Assembly: GCF_031599675.1 (NCBI RefSeq) | Contig: NZ_CP134223.1 | Location: forward strand, 2,542,001 to 2,606,000 | Direction of reading: 5' to 3' | Length of the DNA stretch: 64,000 nucleotides | DNA from: Paenibacillus pedocola | GTDB lineage: Bacteria > Bacillota > Bacilli > Paenibacillales > Paenibacillaceae | Shown: positions 1-8,422 of the stretch, in pieces | How the letters are laid out: the number at the start of each line of letters is the position of its first letter | Numbering within the stretch: position 1 is the first letter of the stretch | Notes under the pieces: generated by a model | Told to the model about the DNA's origin: nothing | Database searches by the model: none | What the model saw: only the letters and a program-made list of their open reading frames with translations | Position numbers and translations under genes: made by a program

Positions 1-70
1 AGCGACCCTGAACCTCAACGGTCATCATATTCCATTTGTCTGTTTTGTATATTTCATGTTTTTTGATCAT
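1..70 (-). CDS. Edge-truncated small protein, 5' end only
   Basis: A minus-strand reading frame starts near 70 and runs off the left edge without a stop. The visible product begins MIKKHEIYKTDKWNMM and matches nothing I recognise. An AGGGTGG motif lies eight bases upstream of the ATG at 70; another in-frame ATG at 76 is too close to it. A sigma-A promoter sits at 109-138 on the same strand, which is the main reason to think this is a real gene divergent from the cold-shock gene. Only about 23 residues are visible, so no function can be given. Confidence 0.45.
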   Translation of the reverse strand, partial: MIKKHEIYKTDKWNMMTVEVQGR

Positions 71-108
71 TGTCATTACCACCCTGGCGATTTTTGGCTT
101 TTGGGTCA

Positions 109-138
109 ATGATAACGCACCGGGTAAGTGAAAAGCAA
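109..138 (-). promoter_or_regulatory. Sigma-A promoter for the edge-truncated gene
   Basis: On the minus strand TTGCTT (138-133) and TATCAT (114-109) are separated by 18 bases. The predicted transcript start near 102 gives a leader of about 30 nt. Confidence 0.5.
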
Positions 139-168
139 ATTAAATCATTAATAAAGGGAAATGATGGA

Positions 169-197
169 TTGCTTTGCAGTATTAGCTGGAGTATAAT
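169..197 (+). promoter_or_regulatory. Sigma-A promoter of the cold-shock gene
   Basis: TTGCTT (169-174) and a perfect TATAAT (192-197) are 17 bases apart. Transcription would start near 204, leaving a leader of only about 38 nt. That is much shorter than the long thermosensing leader of E. coli cspA. Confidence 0.7.
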
Positions 198-242
198 GTA
201 AGCATACGCCATATATGGCGGTATTTTTAGGAGGTTGTTCAT

Positions 243-440
243 TTGAAAGGTACAGTAAAATGGTTTAACGCAGAAAAAGGTTATGGTTTCCTTCAAGTAG
301 AAGGCGGCGAAGACGTATTCGTTCACTTCTCAGCTATTCAGGGCGACGGATTCAAGACTTTGGATGAAGGCCAAGCGGTTGAATTCGATATCACTGACGG
401 TAACCGCGGTCCACAAGCAGCTAACGTAGTTAAATTATAA
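243..440 (+). CDS. Cold-shock protein, CspA/CspB family
   Basis: This 65-residue protein is a single cold-shock domain, an OB-fold that binds single-stranded RNA and DNA and acts as an RNA chaperone in the cytoplasm. Both RNA-binding motifs are present: KGYGF (RNP1-like, about residues 13-17) and VFVHF (RNP2-like, about 26-30). Length and sequence are typical of Bacillus CspB/C/D. The start is a TTG at 243, preceded by AGGAGG at 229-234. The gene is monocistronic, with its own promoter at 169-197 and a terminator at 531-560. Which paralogue it is cannot be told from sequence alone. Confidence 0.95.
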   Translation: MKGTVKWFNAEKGYGFLQVEGGEDVFVHFSAIQGDGFKTLDEGQAVEFDITDGNRGPQAANVVKL

Positions 441-530
441 GAAACGGCTGGACAGATTATCTGTCAGCTGCAATATATATTTGATTTATGGCAGGCACTT
501 GCAAGAGTGGTAACCAACAATTTACAGAGC

Positions 531-560
531 ACACAGTTCTTTCGGGAACTGTGTTTTTTT
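531..560 (+). terminator. Rho-independent terminator of the cold-shock gene
   Basis: A perfect 9-bp stem, ACACAGTTC (531-539) with GAACTGTGT (546-554), is followed by a run of T. Confidence 0.85.
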
Positions 561-566
561 ATGCTT

Positions 567-609
567 AATAAGACCTGCGCCACCCTGTAAGGGCAGTGCA
601 GGTCTTATT
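567..609 (-). terminator. Probable terminator of the MFS gene
   Basis: A perfect 12-bp stem (567-578 with 598-609) lies just past the MFS stop. On the minus strand its distal arm ends in TTATT, but no real U-tract follows. It may serve both strands weakly. Confidence 0.5.
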
Positions 610-623
610 TTGCTTGCTATGAA

Positions 624-1889
624 TTAGAGGGAAGGCTTCTCTGCAGGACCCGCTTCCTGGAGTGTCTTTTTCTTGAAATAACGGCTTGAAGATCCGCCGA
701 TATCCATCAGATGCTTAGCGAGAAAACCGATGAATGCGAGTACCGAAAAGCCCATAGCGACCAGATAGAAGACGCTCCGTCCGGAATCCTCATAGATAAG
801 CCCTCCGAAGGTGCCGCTTAGCAGACCTGATACACTGGACCATACTACCGTGAAAATCGCCAGACCGGTCGCGCGGAGATGGTCGGGAATAATACGTGTA
901 ATATACCTGACAGCTGTTACATAAAAAATGCCAAACGAAATGCTGTGCATGGCCTGGATTGCAATAATGGCGCCGGGCACATCCGCAAGCGACATGAAGA
1001 GAAAGCGCAGACCATACATCAGACTGGCAAAAGCGAGCAGAGGAAGCTCCTTGAACCGTTCCCCGTATTTGCTAAGCAGGAAGAAGATTGGAATCTCGCT
1101 TAGTGCAGAAGCAAGCAGCGCCCAGCCGATAACCTCATCGCCGGCATTCATGCTCTTCAGACTAAGCGTAAGAAAGGCTTCATTCATCCGGTGGCCAAGT
1201 GCCAGCACAAAGACGCAGCTAAAGAACCACAGGACTTCTTTTTGCAGCAGAATTTCTTTAAGCCCGCCGCCCTTTGCGCTTATTTTGGCAGAACCCTTAC
1301 TGTTGTCCGGTGCACCTTCGGTCCGCTTCACATCCTTCAGTCCGAGGGTGATGAAAAGTGCAGCTACTACGATTACAATACACACACCGATACTGTAAGA
1401 AGAGCCGAGTGCTCTCAGTACATATCCGATCGTAAGCGCAAAAAAGGAATATCCCAGCGAGCCAAACACACGAATCGCAATAAAGTTCCGCCCATGACGC
1501 TGTGCGATTTTGATGGCCATCGTGTCTGCGAGAGGAAAAACAGGGTAATAGAAGAAGTAGAAAAGGGTTAAAATAAGCATGACCATCCCAAAGTCCGTGG
1601 CTTTGGCCAGCATTATAGCGGTAACAAGCTGACCTGCAAGCAGAATAGCCATAATCTTTTTGATGGTTCCCAGCCGGTCGCTCATCATGCTCCAGAACAG
1701 ATTGGACAGGATTGAGATCAGGGGTCCAAGGGAATACAAGAGGCCTACCTGAGGACTGCTAAAGCCGAGGTGGGTATAAAATAACGGGAAATAAGAAACT
1801 ACCAGCACACTGGTGCCATAGAGCGTAAACATAAAGGAACGCAGCCAGTTTTGATCGCTATACTGCCCGCCGGTCCGTCCGGATTCCAT
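624..1889 (-). CDS. MFS permease, PPP/YwbF-like
   Basis: This is a 12-helix major facilitator superfamily permease of about 421 residues in the cytoplasmic membrane. The sequence is a regular run of hydrophobic helices. The segment FWSMMSDRLGTIKK is the A-like loop motif between helices 2 and 3. Overall it resembles the phenylpropionate/sugar-permease branch of the MFS that includes B. subtilis YwbF. The substrate cannot be inferred. I place the start at the ATG at 1889 because AAGGAG lies nine bases upstream on that strand; the frame is open 14 codons further but without a ribosome site. It is divergent from ytpB and transcribed alone. Confidence 0.8.
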   Translation of the reverse strand: MESGRTGGQYSDQNWLRSFMFTLYGTSVLVVSYFPLFYTHLGFSSPQVGLLYSLGPLISILSNLFWSMMSDRLGTIKKIMAILLAGQLVTAIMLAKATDFGMVMLILTLFYFFYYPVFPLADTMAIKIAQRHGRNFIAIRVFGSLGYSFFALTIGYVLRALGSSYSIGVCIVIVVAALFITLGLKDVKRTEGAPDNSKGSAKISAKGGGLKEILLQKEVLWFFSCVFVLALGHRMNEAFLTLSLKSMNAGDEVIGWALLASALSEIPIFFLLSKYGERFKELPLLAFASLMYGLRFLFMSLADVPGAIIAIQAMHSISFGIFYVTAVRYITRIIPDHLRATGLAIFTVVWSSVSGLLSGTFGGLIYEDSGRSVFYLVAMGFSVLAFIGFLAKHLMDIGGSSSRYFKKKTLQEAGPAEKPSL

Positions 1890-2017
1890 GAAATTGCACT
1901 CCTTAAGGTTCAAATACGAGTAGTATAGCATAAAGGAAAGTCGCGATGTTTGTTAAAAGCTTGTTAAAATTGTCTATTTCTGAATCTTTCAACGTTTTGC
2001 GAAAGTGATTTTGTTGT

Positions 2018-2046
2018 TTGTACAAATACGCTCTGCATATTATAAT
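2018..2046 (+). promoter_or_regulatory. Sigma-A promoter of ytpB
   Basis: TTGTAC (2018-2023) and TATAAT (2041-2046) are 17 bases apart, putting the start of transcription about 9 nt ahead of AAGGAG at 2062-2067. Confidence 0.65.
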
Positions 2047-2075
2047 AATGATGATTTGGATAAGGAGACAACAAT

Positions 2076-3173
2076 GTGGAGGCACTGTCATTGAATGAAT
2101 TTGAGCAAGGCCGTTACCTAAGCCCCAGAAGCCCGATAGGGCTTATGAGCAGGGTCTATAAGTACGTGCTGCCGGAAGTGCGGGAATGTCTTCACTTTTG
2201 GCGCCAAGATGCGGAAGGGATTCCCGATCCCGAACTCCGGAAACAAGCGCTTGCCAGCATTGAAACCAAACAGTTTCATTGTGAAGGCGGCGGTATTTAT
2301 GCTGCCGGCAATTTGTCGATGAGACATATACTGATTCCGCTTATTGTCGCTTATCAAACGATCAGTGATTATCTGGACAATCTGTGTGACCGCAGTACCT
2401 CACTGGATCCGGCCGATTTCAGGCTGCTGCATCAATCAATGCTGGACGCCATTAATCCTAAGGCTGAACCCGTCAATTATTATGCATTGCGCAGTGAGCA
2501 GAATGACGGCGGATATCTTCACAGGCTTGTCCGTAAATGCCAGGAGATGACTGCGTGTTTACCAGGCTATGCTGCGGCAGCTGCGGAGATTCATGATCTT
2601 GCCGTGCTGTATACGGATTTGCAGGTGTACAAGCACATCCGCCCCGAACTCAGGGAAGCTGCCCTGAAGGAATGGTGGGCGGTGGAAGGAAAGCGTGCTC
2701 CGCATCTTCACTGGAATGAATTTGCTGCGGCAACCGGCTCTACACTGGGAGTGTTCATGCTTTTCCTGGCCTCTTGCGACCCCCGGCTAAGCACATCGAA
2801 AGCGGCTTCGATTCGTGCAGCGTACTTTCCGCATCTTTGCGGATTACACATCATGCTCGATTATCTGATTGATCAGGACGAAGACCGGGCCGGCGGAGAC
2901 CTCAATTTCTGCAATTATTATGACAATACTGATACCATGCTGAATCGGATCGCTTCCATCGTGGAGTGGGCCCGCAAGGATGTCCAGAATTTACCTGAGA
3001 CCTCAATGCATCGTATGGTCATCGAGGGGCTTCTGGCACTTTATTTATCCGATCCAAAAGTCAGCGAACAGCGGGAGGTTCGTTCGGTATCCAAGCGTTT
3101 AATGAGAAGAAGTCCGCTGACCAGATTGTTCTTCTTCGTCAACAGCCGCTGGATACGCAAACACATGTATTAA
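2076..3173 (+). CDS. ytpB: Tetraprenyl-beta-curcumene synthase (YtpB family, DUF2600)
   Basis: This protein of about 365 residues matches the YtpB family in length and sequence. YtpB is an unusual all-helical terpene synthase that cyclises a C35 polyprenyl diphosphate to tetraprenyl-beta-curcumene, a precursor of bacterial sesquarterpenes. The region GGGIYA (residues 72-77) and the Asp-rich stretch DYLDNLCDR (about residues 95-103), a candidate metal-binding motif, are visible, and a second acidic patch, DYLIDQDEDR, lies near residue 265. The start is GTG at 2076 with AAGGAG eight bases upstream. A TTG at 2091 with GGAGG at 2078-2082 is an equally spaced alternative that would drop five residues. 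No cyclase partner is adjacent, although a QxxDGGFG-repeat protein occurs at 60.3 kb. Confidence 0.85.
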   Translation: MEALSLNEFEQGRYLSPRSPIGLMSRVYKYVLPEVRECLHFWRQDAEGIPDPELRKQALASIETKQFHCEGGGIYAAGNLSMRHILIPLIVAYQTISDYLDNLCDRSTSLDPADFRLLHQSMLDAINPKAEPVNYYALRSEQNDGGYLHRLVRKCQEMTACLPGYAAAAAEIHDLAVLYTDLQVYKHIRPELREAALKEWWAVEGKRAPHLHWNEFAAATGSTLGVFMLFLASCDPRLSTSKAASIRAAYFPHLCGLHIMLDYLIDQDEDRAGGDLNFCNYYDNTDTMLNRIASIVEWARKDVQNLPETSMHRMVIEGLLALYLSDPKVSEQREVRSVSKRLMRRSPLTRLFFFVNSRWIRKHMY

Positions 3174-3241
3174 ATGCTGTGAAGCGGCTATTCCATTTCC
3201 GGACCCCAAGCTTCACACAATTTTAAGGAGGAACTAACAGG

Positions 3242-4213
3242 ATGGCAAATGTAAAAAGAATCGCAGTATTAACCAGCGGAGGAGACTCCCAGGGCATGAA
3301 CGCGGCCGTTCGCGCGGTTGTGCGCAGTGCAATCTATTACGGTATTGAAGTATTCGGTATTCAACGCGGCTACCAAGGCCTTTTGAACCGTGATATTTTC
3401 CCGATGGATCTGCGCAGTGTTGGCGATATTATCCAGCGCGGAGGAACCATCCTGCAGTCTGCAAGATGTCTTGAATTCGTGAAACCGGAAGGACAGCAGA
3501 AAGGCGCGGATATCCTGAATGAAATGGGAATCGACGGCCTGGTAGTTATCGGCGGCGACGGCTCTTACAAGGGCGCTAACAAACTCAGCAAGCTCGGGAT
3601 CAACACGATGGCTTTGCCGGGAACTATTGATAATGATATTTCTTTCACAGACTACACTATCGGCTTTGATACAGCTGTAGGTGTGGTTGTAGATGCAATC
3701 AATAAGCTTCGTGACACGATGTCCTCCCACGAACGTTCTTCCATAGTCGAAGTAATGGGACGTCACTGCGGAGATATCGCGCTGCATGCAGGACTGGCTT
3801 CCGGAGCGGAAACGATTCTGGTGCCGGAAATGCCTTACGATCTTAACGAAGTGGCAGACCGGATGAAGGACAATTTTGCCAGAGGCAAACGCCACAGTAT
3901 CGTAATTGTTGCTGAAGGCGTAGGCAAAGGTGAAGATGTAGCGCAAGCCCTCAAAGACCGTCACTCGACACTTGATGCCCGGGTAACCGTTCTGGGTCAC
4001 ATCCAGCGCGGAGGTACACCAACTCCAGGAGACCGTAACCTGGCCAGCCGTTTGGGCGACTTCGCGGTACGCAAACTGATTGAAGGCGAATCAGATAAAG
4101 CTTGCGGAATCATAAAAGGCGAATTAACGCTTACTGATATCGATAAGGTTGTTAACACGAAGAAGGGCTTCGATACTGAATTGTACGAGCTGGCTTCCCG
4201 CTTGTCCCAATAG
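3242..4213 (+). CDS. pfkA: ATP-dependent 6-phosphofructokinase
   Basis: This 323-residue cytoplasmic enzyme phosphorylates fructose-6-phosphate to fructose-1,6-bisphosphate, the committed step of glycolysis. The ATP-binding SGGDS loop (residues 12-16), the GGDGSY motif, the catalytic PGTIDND segment and the substrate-binding EVMGRHCGD and GHIQRGG motifs are all present. The usual SGGDSPGMNA reads SGGDSQGMNA here, a Pro-to-Gln change beside the ATP site. The ATG at 3242 follows AAGGAGG at 3225-3231. An 8-bp inverted repeat with a long loop (TGTGAAGC at 3178-3185, GCTTCACA at 3210-3217) between ytpB and pfkA could be a weak terminator or attenuator. Pyruvate kinase is not adjacent, unlike in many Firmicutes. 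Confidence 0.96.
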   Translation: MANVKRIAVLTSGGDSQGMNAAVRAVVRSAIYYGIEVFGIQRGYQGLLNRDIFPMDLRSVGDIIQRGGTILQSARCLEFVKPEGQQKGADILNEMGIDGLVVIGGDGSYKGANKLSKLGINTMALPGTIDNDISFTDYTIGFDTAVGVVVDAINKLRDTMSSHERSSIVEVMGRHCGDIALHAGLASGAETILVPEMPYDLNEVADRMKDNFARGKRHSIVIVAEGVGKGEDVAQALKDRHSTLDARVTVLGHIQRGGTPTPGDRNLASRLGDFAVRKLIEGESDKACGIIKGELTLTDIDKVVNTKKGFDTELYELASRLSQ

Positions 4214-4232
4214 AATTCATTTTGAACCGCAG

Positions 4233-4256
4233 CCGCCTAGAAATAGGCGGTTTTTT
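4233..4256 (+). terminator. Terminator of pfkA
   Basis: The 7-bp stem CCGCCTA/TAGGCGG with a GAAA tetraloop is followed by six T. It ends five bases before the -35 box of the next gene. Confidence 0.9.
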
Positions 4257-4260
4257 ACAT

Positions 4261-4305
4261 TTGACAATATACCCCCACCGGTATACTATAAACCCCATAG
4301 GGTAT
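4261..4305 (+). promoter_or_regulatory. Promoter with tandem CsoR/CstR-like operators
   Basis: A consensus TTGACA (4261-4266) is followed by TATACT (4282-4287) or TACTAT (4284-4289). The dyad ATACCCCCACCGGTAT (4269-4284) fills the spacer. A second dyad centred on ACCC-CATA-GGGT (4292-4303), extending to GGTAT at 4305, follows the -10. ATACC-N6-GGTAT dyads of this kind are the known targets of CsoR-family repressors, including the persulfide sensor CstR. That fits the gene product below. No csoR or cstR gene lies in the window, so the regulator is inferred. Confidence 0.65.
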
Positions 4306-4323
4306 ATAACTAGGAGGGTGAAC

Positions 4324-6822
4324 ATGAACAGGAAAATTGTAATTATAGGTGGAGTAGCGGGAGGCGCTTCTGCTGCTGCAAGATTGCGCAGACTGAATGA
4401 GCAGGATGAGATTGTAATGTTTGAGCGTGGTGAGCATGTATCTTTTGCCAATTGCGGCCTGCCCTATTATATTGGGGAATCCATTAATTCCCGCGAGAAA
4501 TTGTTTCTTCAGACGCCTGAGGGAATTAGAGCACGGTTTAACATCGATGTGAGAGTATTTCATGAAGTGACTGAGATTGTCCGTGACCAGAAGCTTGTCC
4601 GGTTCCGGAATGTGCTTACAGGTGAAGCAGGGGAAATCTTGTATGACATACTGATCCTGTCTCCGGGGGCCAGACCTGTAGTCCCGCCGATTCCAGGAAT
4701 CGCCGAAGCCGGGAATTTGTTCACCTTAAGAAATATCCCGGATACTGACCGGATTAAAGCCTATGTTGACGATAAGCAGCCCAAGCATGCTACAGTTATC
4801 GGCGGTGGCTTTATCGGGCTGGAAATGGCGGAGAATCTGCGGGAGAGGGGGCTTGAGGTGACTCTGATTGACCGGGGGAGACAGCTCCTGAACCCGCTGG
4901 ATCCGGAAATGGCACGGATCATTGAGGATCACTTTAAGCTGAATGGGGTAGAGCTCAGATTGAGTGAAGGTGTTGAAGCCATTGAGCAAGGGGGCCAATA
5001 CTTGCGTTTATCCTCAGGCGGCGAGCTCAGAACCGATATGATTATCCTGGCAATCGGAGTAGCCCCGGAGAACGGATTGGCCAGGGATTGCGGCCTTGAT
5101 CTTGGATTCGCCGGAGCAATTAAGGTAAATGCATCTCTGCAGACGAGTGATCCTCATATTTATGCTGTTGGTGATGCTATCGAGGTAAAGGACCGTAACC
5201 ATGGTTTTGCCACTATGGTCTCACTGGCCTGGGGAGCAAACCGCCAAGGCCGGCTGGCAGCGGATCATATTAATGGCAGAGCAATCTCTTATGACGGGGC
5301 GTTAGGCAGTGCGATTATCAAGACGTTTGCACTAACTGCTGCGGTTACAGGTAATAACGAAAAGACGCTCAAATCGATTGGCGTTCCGTATGAGTCGATT
5401 CATATTCACCCGAATTCACATGCCGGTTATTACCCGGGAGCCACTCCAATTGCCATGAAGCTGTTGTTTAATCCGCATACAGGAGCAATCTATGGTGCTC
5501 AAGCTGTGGGGGCAGCAGGTGTAGACAAGCGGATTGATGTCATAGCGACCGCCATTCGCGGGAATCTGCTGGTGAACGAGCTGGCAGATATAGAACTGAC
5601 ATATGCTCCGCCATATTCTTCTGCCAAAGACCCTGTCAATATGGCCGGATATGTGGCTTCTAATGTGATGGATGGACTGGTCTCTCTTATGCAATGGCAC
5701 GAGGTGGATAAGTTCACTGCCGGAGGCGGACTCTTAATTGATGTCAGAGACGCGGTAGAGCTGCTGGCCGGAAATATTCCCGGTTCCGTTAATATTCCGC
5801 TTTCGGAGCTGAGAGAGCGGCTGGACGAGATTCCCCGGGACCGGGAACTGGCTGTTTCCTGTCAGGTAGGCTTGAGAGGTTATATTGCTGCGAGAATGCT
5901 AACCCAGCATGGCTATAAGGTAAAGAATGTCGACGGAGGCTACAAAACATATTCTGTAATGGCAGCAGATAGCAGAGGGACTAATTCTGAGCCAACAGCT
6001 TCTGCGGAAACCGGAGTAGCAGCAGAAACAGAAGCAACGGACACTCTTACAGCTGGCGGTGGCAATGAGAATAATAGTGCAGGGAGTCAGCTTTTTCTGG
6101 ATGCCTGCGGTTTGCAGTGCCCCGGTCCTATACGCAAAGTCTATGAGACTGTGAATTCCATGCAGGAGGGACAGCAGCTGGAGATAGAAGCGACTGATTT
6201 CGGGTTTGCCGCGGATATTAAGCAGTGGTGTCTTTCAACGAACAACACCCTGCAATCAGTTGATGTCTCCGCAGGCAAGGTGAAGGCGCTGCTCCGCAAA
6301 GGTTTAGGCCAACAAACTGGCGAAAAACCCTCCGCTCCGGCATCCGCTGACAAGGACGGTACGACGATGATCGTGTTTAGCGGTGATCTGGACAAAACGA
6401 TTGCCTCATTTATCATTGCCTCCGGTGCAGCCGCTATGGGCAAGCAGGTTACGATGTTCTTTACTTTCTGGGGGCTAAATGTTTTGCGCAAGGGAGAGGC
6501 TTCAGCAGTGAAGAAAAAGGGGCTCGACAAGATGTTCGGAATGATGATGCCGCAAGGTACCCGAAAGCTGCCGTTATCCAGAATGAATATGGGCGGCTTA
6601 GGAGCCAGATTGATCCGTCATACGATGGGCCGTAAAAATGTGGATTCTCTTGAGGTGCTCATGCATGAGGCGCTGAAAGCCGGCGTTAAGCTGATTGCTT
6701 GTACAATGAGTATGGACATTATGGGAATCAAACAGGAAGAGTTGATCGCAGGGGTTGATTATGGCGGAGTAGCAAGCTATCTTGGAGCCGCCGGAGATTC
6801 CGGAGTTAATTTATTTATTTAA
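4324..6822 (+). CDS. CoA-disulfide reductase fused to rhodanese, TusA and DsrE domains
   Basis: The 832-residue product joins four sulfur-handling modules. Residues 1-440 are an FAD/NAD(P)H pyridine-nucleotide reductase of the CoA-disulfide reductase/Npsr class, with IIGGVAGG for FAD binding and the single redox cysteine C44 in SFANCGLPYY. Residues about 465-545 are a rhodanese with C513 in SCQVGLRGY. A low-complexity Ala/Thr/Glu linker follows. Residues about 580-650 are TusA-like with C599 in CGLQCPGP. Residues about 680-832 are a DsrE/DsrF-like domain. Such enzymes reduce CoA persulfide or polysulfide and relay sulfane sulfur. The ATG at 4324 has AGGAGG upstream; the open frame before it overlaps the promoter. 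Operators at 4269-4305 suggest induction by reactive sulfur. Confidence 0.92.
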   Translation: MNRKIVIIGGVAGGASAAARLRRLNEQDEIVMFERGEHVSFANCGLPYYIGESINSREKLFLQTPEGIRARFNIDVRVFHEVTEIVRDQKLVRFRNVLTGEAGEILYDILILSPGARPVVPPIPGIAEAGNLFTLRNIPDTDRIKAYVDDKQPKHATVIGGGFIGLEMAENLRERGLEVTLIDRGRQLLNPLDPEMARIIEDHFKLNGVELRLSEGVEAIEQGGQYLRLSSGGELRTDMIILAIGVAPENGLARDCGLDLGFAGAIKVNASLQTSDPHIYAVGDAIEVKDRNHGFATMVSLAWGANRQGRLAADHINGRAISYDGALGSAIIKTFALTAAVTGNNEKTLKSIGVPYESIHIHPNSHAGYYPGATPIAMKLLFNPHTGAIYGAQAVGAAGVDKRIDVIATAIRGNLLVNELADIELTYAPPYSSAKDPVNMAGYVASNVMDGLVSLMQWHEVDKFTAGGGLLIDVRDAVELLAGNIPGSVNIPLSELRERLDEIPRDRELAVSCQVGLRGYIAARMLTQHGYKVKNVDGGYKTYSVMAADSRGTNSEPTASAETGVAAETEATDTLTAGGGNENNSAGSQLFLDACGLQCPGPIRKVYETVNSMQEGQQLEIEATDFGFAADIKQWCLSTNNTLQSVDVSAGKVKALLRKGLGQQTGEKPSAPASADKDGTTMIVFSGDLDKTIASFIIASGAAAMGKQVTMFFTFWGLNVLRKGEASAVKKKGLDKMFGMMMPQGTRKLPLSRMNMGGLGARLIRHTMGRKNVDSLEVLMHEALKAGVKLIACTMSMDIMGIKQEELIAGVDYGGVASYLGAAGDSGVNLFI

Positions 6823-6840
6823 GCCGCTGACTTACAAACA

Positions 6841-6887
6841 AACCCGCTTTCCACAGTTCTTCAGGGTGGAGAGCAGGTTCGTTTTTA
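6841..6887 (+). terminator. Terminator of the CoA-disulfide reductase fusion gene
   Basis: A long imperfect stem, AACCCGCTTTCCAC (6841-6854) with GTGGAGAGCAGGTT (6866-6879), is followed by CGTTTTTA. Confidence 0.75.
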
Positions 6888-6918
6888 TTAAGATAAGAAT
6901 GAGAGCGCATATGTGTAA

Positions 6919-8289
6919 TTATCCGGATATTGTATCAACGGACTGAACAGTAAAGCTCCGCTGAACCTTAACCAGCCGTGAGAGAAGCAGGATCGCTCCG
7001 ATGGCCAGGCCGGTAATCAGTCCGACCCAGTAACCGTAAGCACCCATATCCGTATAGGTAGCCAGCAGATAGCCGGTAGGGAGTCCAATAACCCAGTATG
7101 CCGCGAAGCAGATGATAAACGCCGGATTGACATCCTTATACCCTCTGAGCACCCCTTGGGTAGGTGTTGCAATCGCATCGGAGATTTGGAAAAAGATTGC
7201 ATAGATCAGGAAATGCTGAATGAGTGTAATCACCTCAGGTTCGTCCGAGTACAATCCCGCAACAGAATTGCCGGCGAACAGCAGGACCAGAGCTGTCAAA
7301 AGCGAAAGTGCCGCCGCAGAGCCGATACCCATGATGCTGTACTGGCGGGCATCCTTCAATCTGCCTGATCCGCTCTCAAAGCCGACGAGAATCGTTAGAC
7401 TCATGCAAATACTCAGCGGAATCATGTACAGCGTGGACGCAAAGTTGATTGCCGCCTGATGGGCTGCGATCGTCACCGTATCGAAGCGGCTCATCAGCAG
7501 CGTCACCGCCGAGAATACAGCTGTCTCAAAAAAGATGGAAAAACCGATAGGTACGCCAATCTTAAGCAGCTCTTTAAAGCTGGATAACGATACGGAGTAG
7601 AACTTGCGGAACAGCTGCAGGCTCTTGAACGGTTCAAACCGGTAAATGAAGGTCAGGGCAATTCCAAAAATCACCCAGTAGGTAATCGCAGAGGCGACCC
7701 CTGCGCCTACACCGCCGAGCCGGGGAAAGCCGAAATTCCCGAAAATCAGTAAATAGTTCAGACCGACATTGACCGGAAGGGCGATTAAGGTAATCAGCAT
7801 CGAGATGCGGGTCTGGCCCAGGGCATCGATACAGCTGCGCAGCACCGTATAGCCGAATAGCGGAATTATACCGAACGAAATCGCACAAAGGAACCGGAAA
7901 GCAATGTCACGTACCTGCGGCTCTAAATTCATGAAATTCAGCACCGGAGACAGAATCAGGCTGCCAATGGCCAGCACGAGAACAGAAATGAATAGGGAAA
8001 GCCACATGCCCTGGGTAACCTGGTAGGCCACATCTTTATTTTTTTTGCTGCCGAGCAGATGGGAGACGATGGGGGTAATACCCATCAGAATACCGCTAAG
8101 ACCGGTTTGAATCGGAATCCACAGGCTGGTACCGATCGCAACACCGGCCAGATCATTGGTACCGAATTTACCGGACATGTTGGTGTCAAAGAAAGTAATG
8201 GCGGATAAAGCAATTTGTGTGATTAGAATCGGAAAAAGGATATGAAGAAACTGTCCAGCCTTTTGTTTGAGCGAATGCGTTTGTTTCAT
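6919..8289 (-). CDS. MATE family efflux transporter
   Basis: This 456-residue integral membrane protein has the twelve-helix, two-half layout of multidrug and toxic compound extrusion transporters, which export cationic drugs in exchange for Na+ or H+. Near the N-terminus P-I-L-I-T-Q followed by FFDTNMSGKFG is the usual MATE helix-1 pattern. PTQGVLRGYKD in the second half matches the conserved C-half motif (P-x-Q-x-x-x-x-G-x-x-D-x). It looks like the NorM/YojI branch. The ATG at 8289 has a modest ACGAGG site upstream. It reads as a single-gene unit, since a terminator for the upstream gene on the same strand sits at 8338-8361. Substrate is unknown. Confidence 0.88.
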   Translation of the reverse strand: MKQTHSLKQKAGQFLHILFPILITQIALSAITFFDTNMSGKFGTNDLAGVAIGTSLWIPIQTGLSGILMGITPIVSHLLGSKKNKDVAYQVTQGMWLSLFISVLVLAIGSLILSPVLNFMNLEPQVRDIAFRFLCAISFGIIPLFGYTVLRSCIDALGQTRISMLITLIALPVNVGLNYLLIFGNFGFPRLGGVGAGVASAITYWVIFGIALTFIYRFEPFKSLQLFRKFYSVSLSSFKELLKIGVPIGFSIFFETAVFSAVTLLMSRFDTVTIAAHQAAINFASTLYMIPLSICMSLTILVGFESGSGRLKDARQYSIMGIGSAAALSLLTALVLLFAGNSVAGLYSDEPEVITLIQHFLIYAIFFQISDAIATPTQGVLRGYKDVNPAFIICFAAYWVIGLPTGYLLATYTDMGAYGYWVGLITGLAIGAILLLSRLVKVQRSFTVQSVDTISG

Positions 8290-8337
8290 TGATAAATGCC
8301 TCGTTATCTATAATTTGAAATGATTTATATCCCCAGT

Positions 8338-8361
8338 AAAAGACCCGGCAGACGCCGGGTC
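8338..8361 (-). terminator. Terminator of the secreted glycosyl-hydrolase-like gene
   Basis: On the minus strand GACCCGGC, loop GTCT, GCCGGGTC (8361-8342) is followed by TTTTAC. Confidence 0.85.
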
Positions 8362-8422
8362 CTTAATCCATAAATTGATTTGATAAATAGTTAAAATGAA
8401 TACTGAATAATGGCTGTATGCT

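Noticed and set aside
54-326. 90-codon minus-strand frame over the cold-shock promoter
   Set aside because: It overlaps the cold-shock gene and its promoter, shows no family resemblance, and conflicts with the better-supported minus-strand frame starting at 70.
3269-4000. 243-codon minus-strand frame antisense to pfkA
   Set aside because: It lies entirely within the unmistakable pfkA gene, has a Cys/His-rich low-complexity product with no motif, and lacks a ribosome site.
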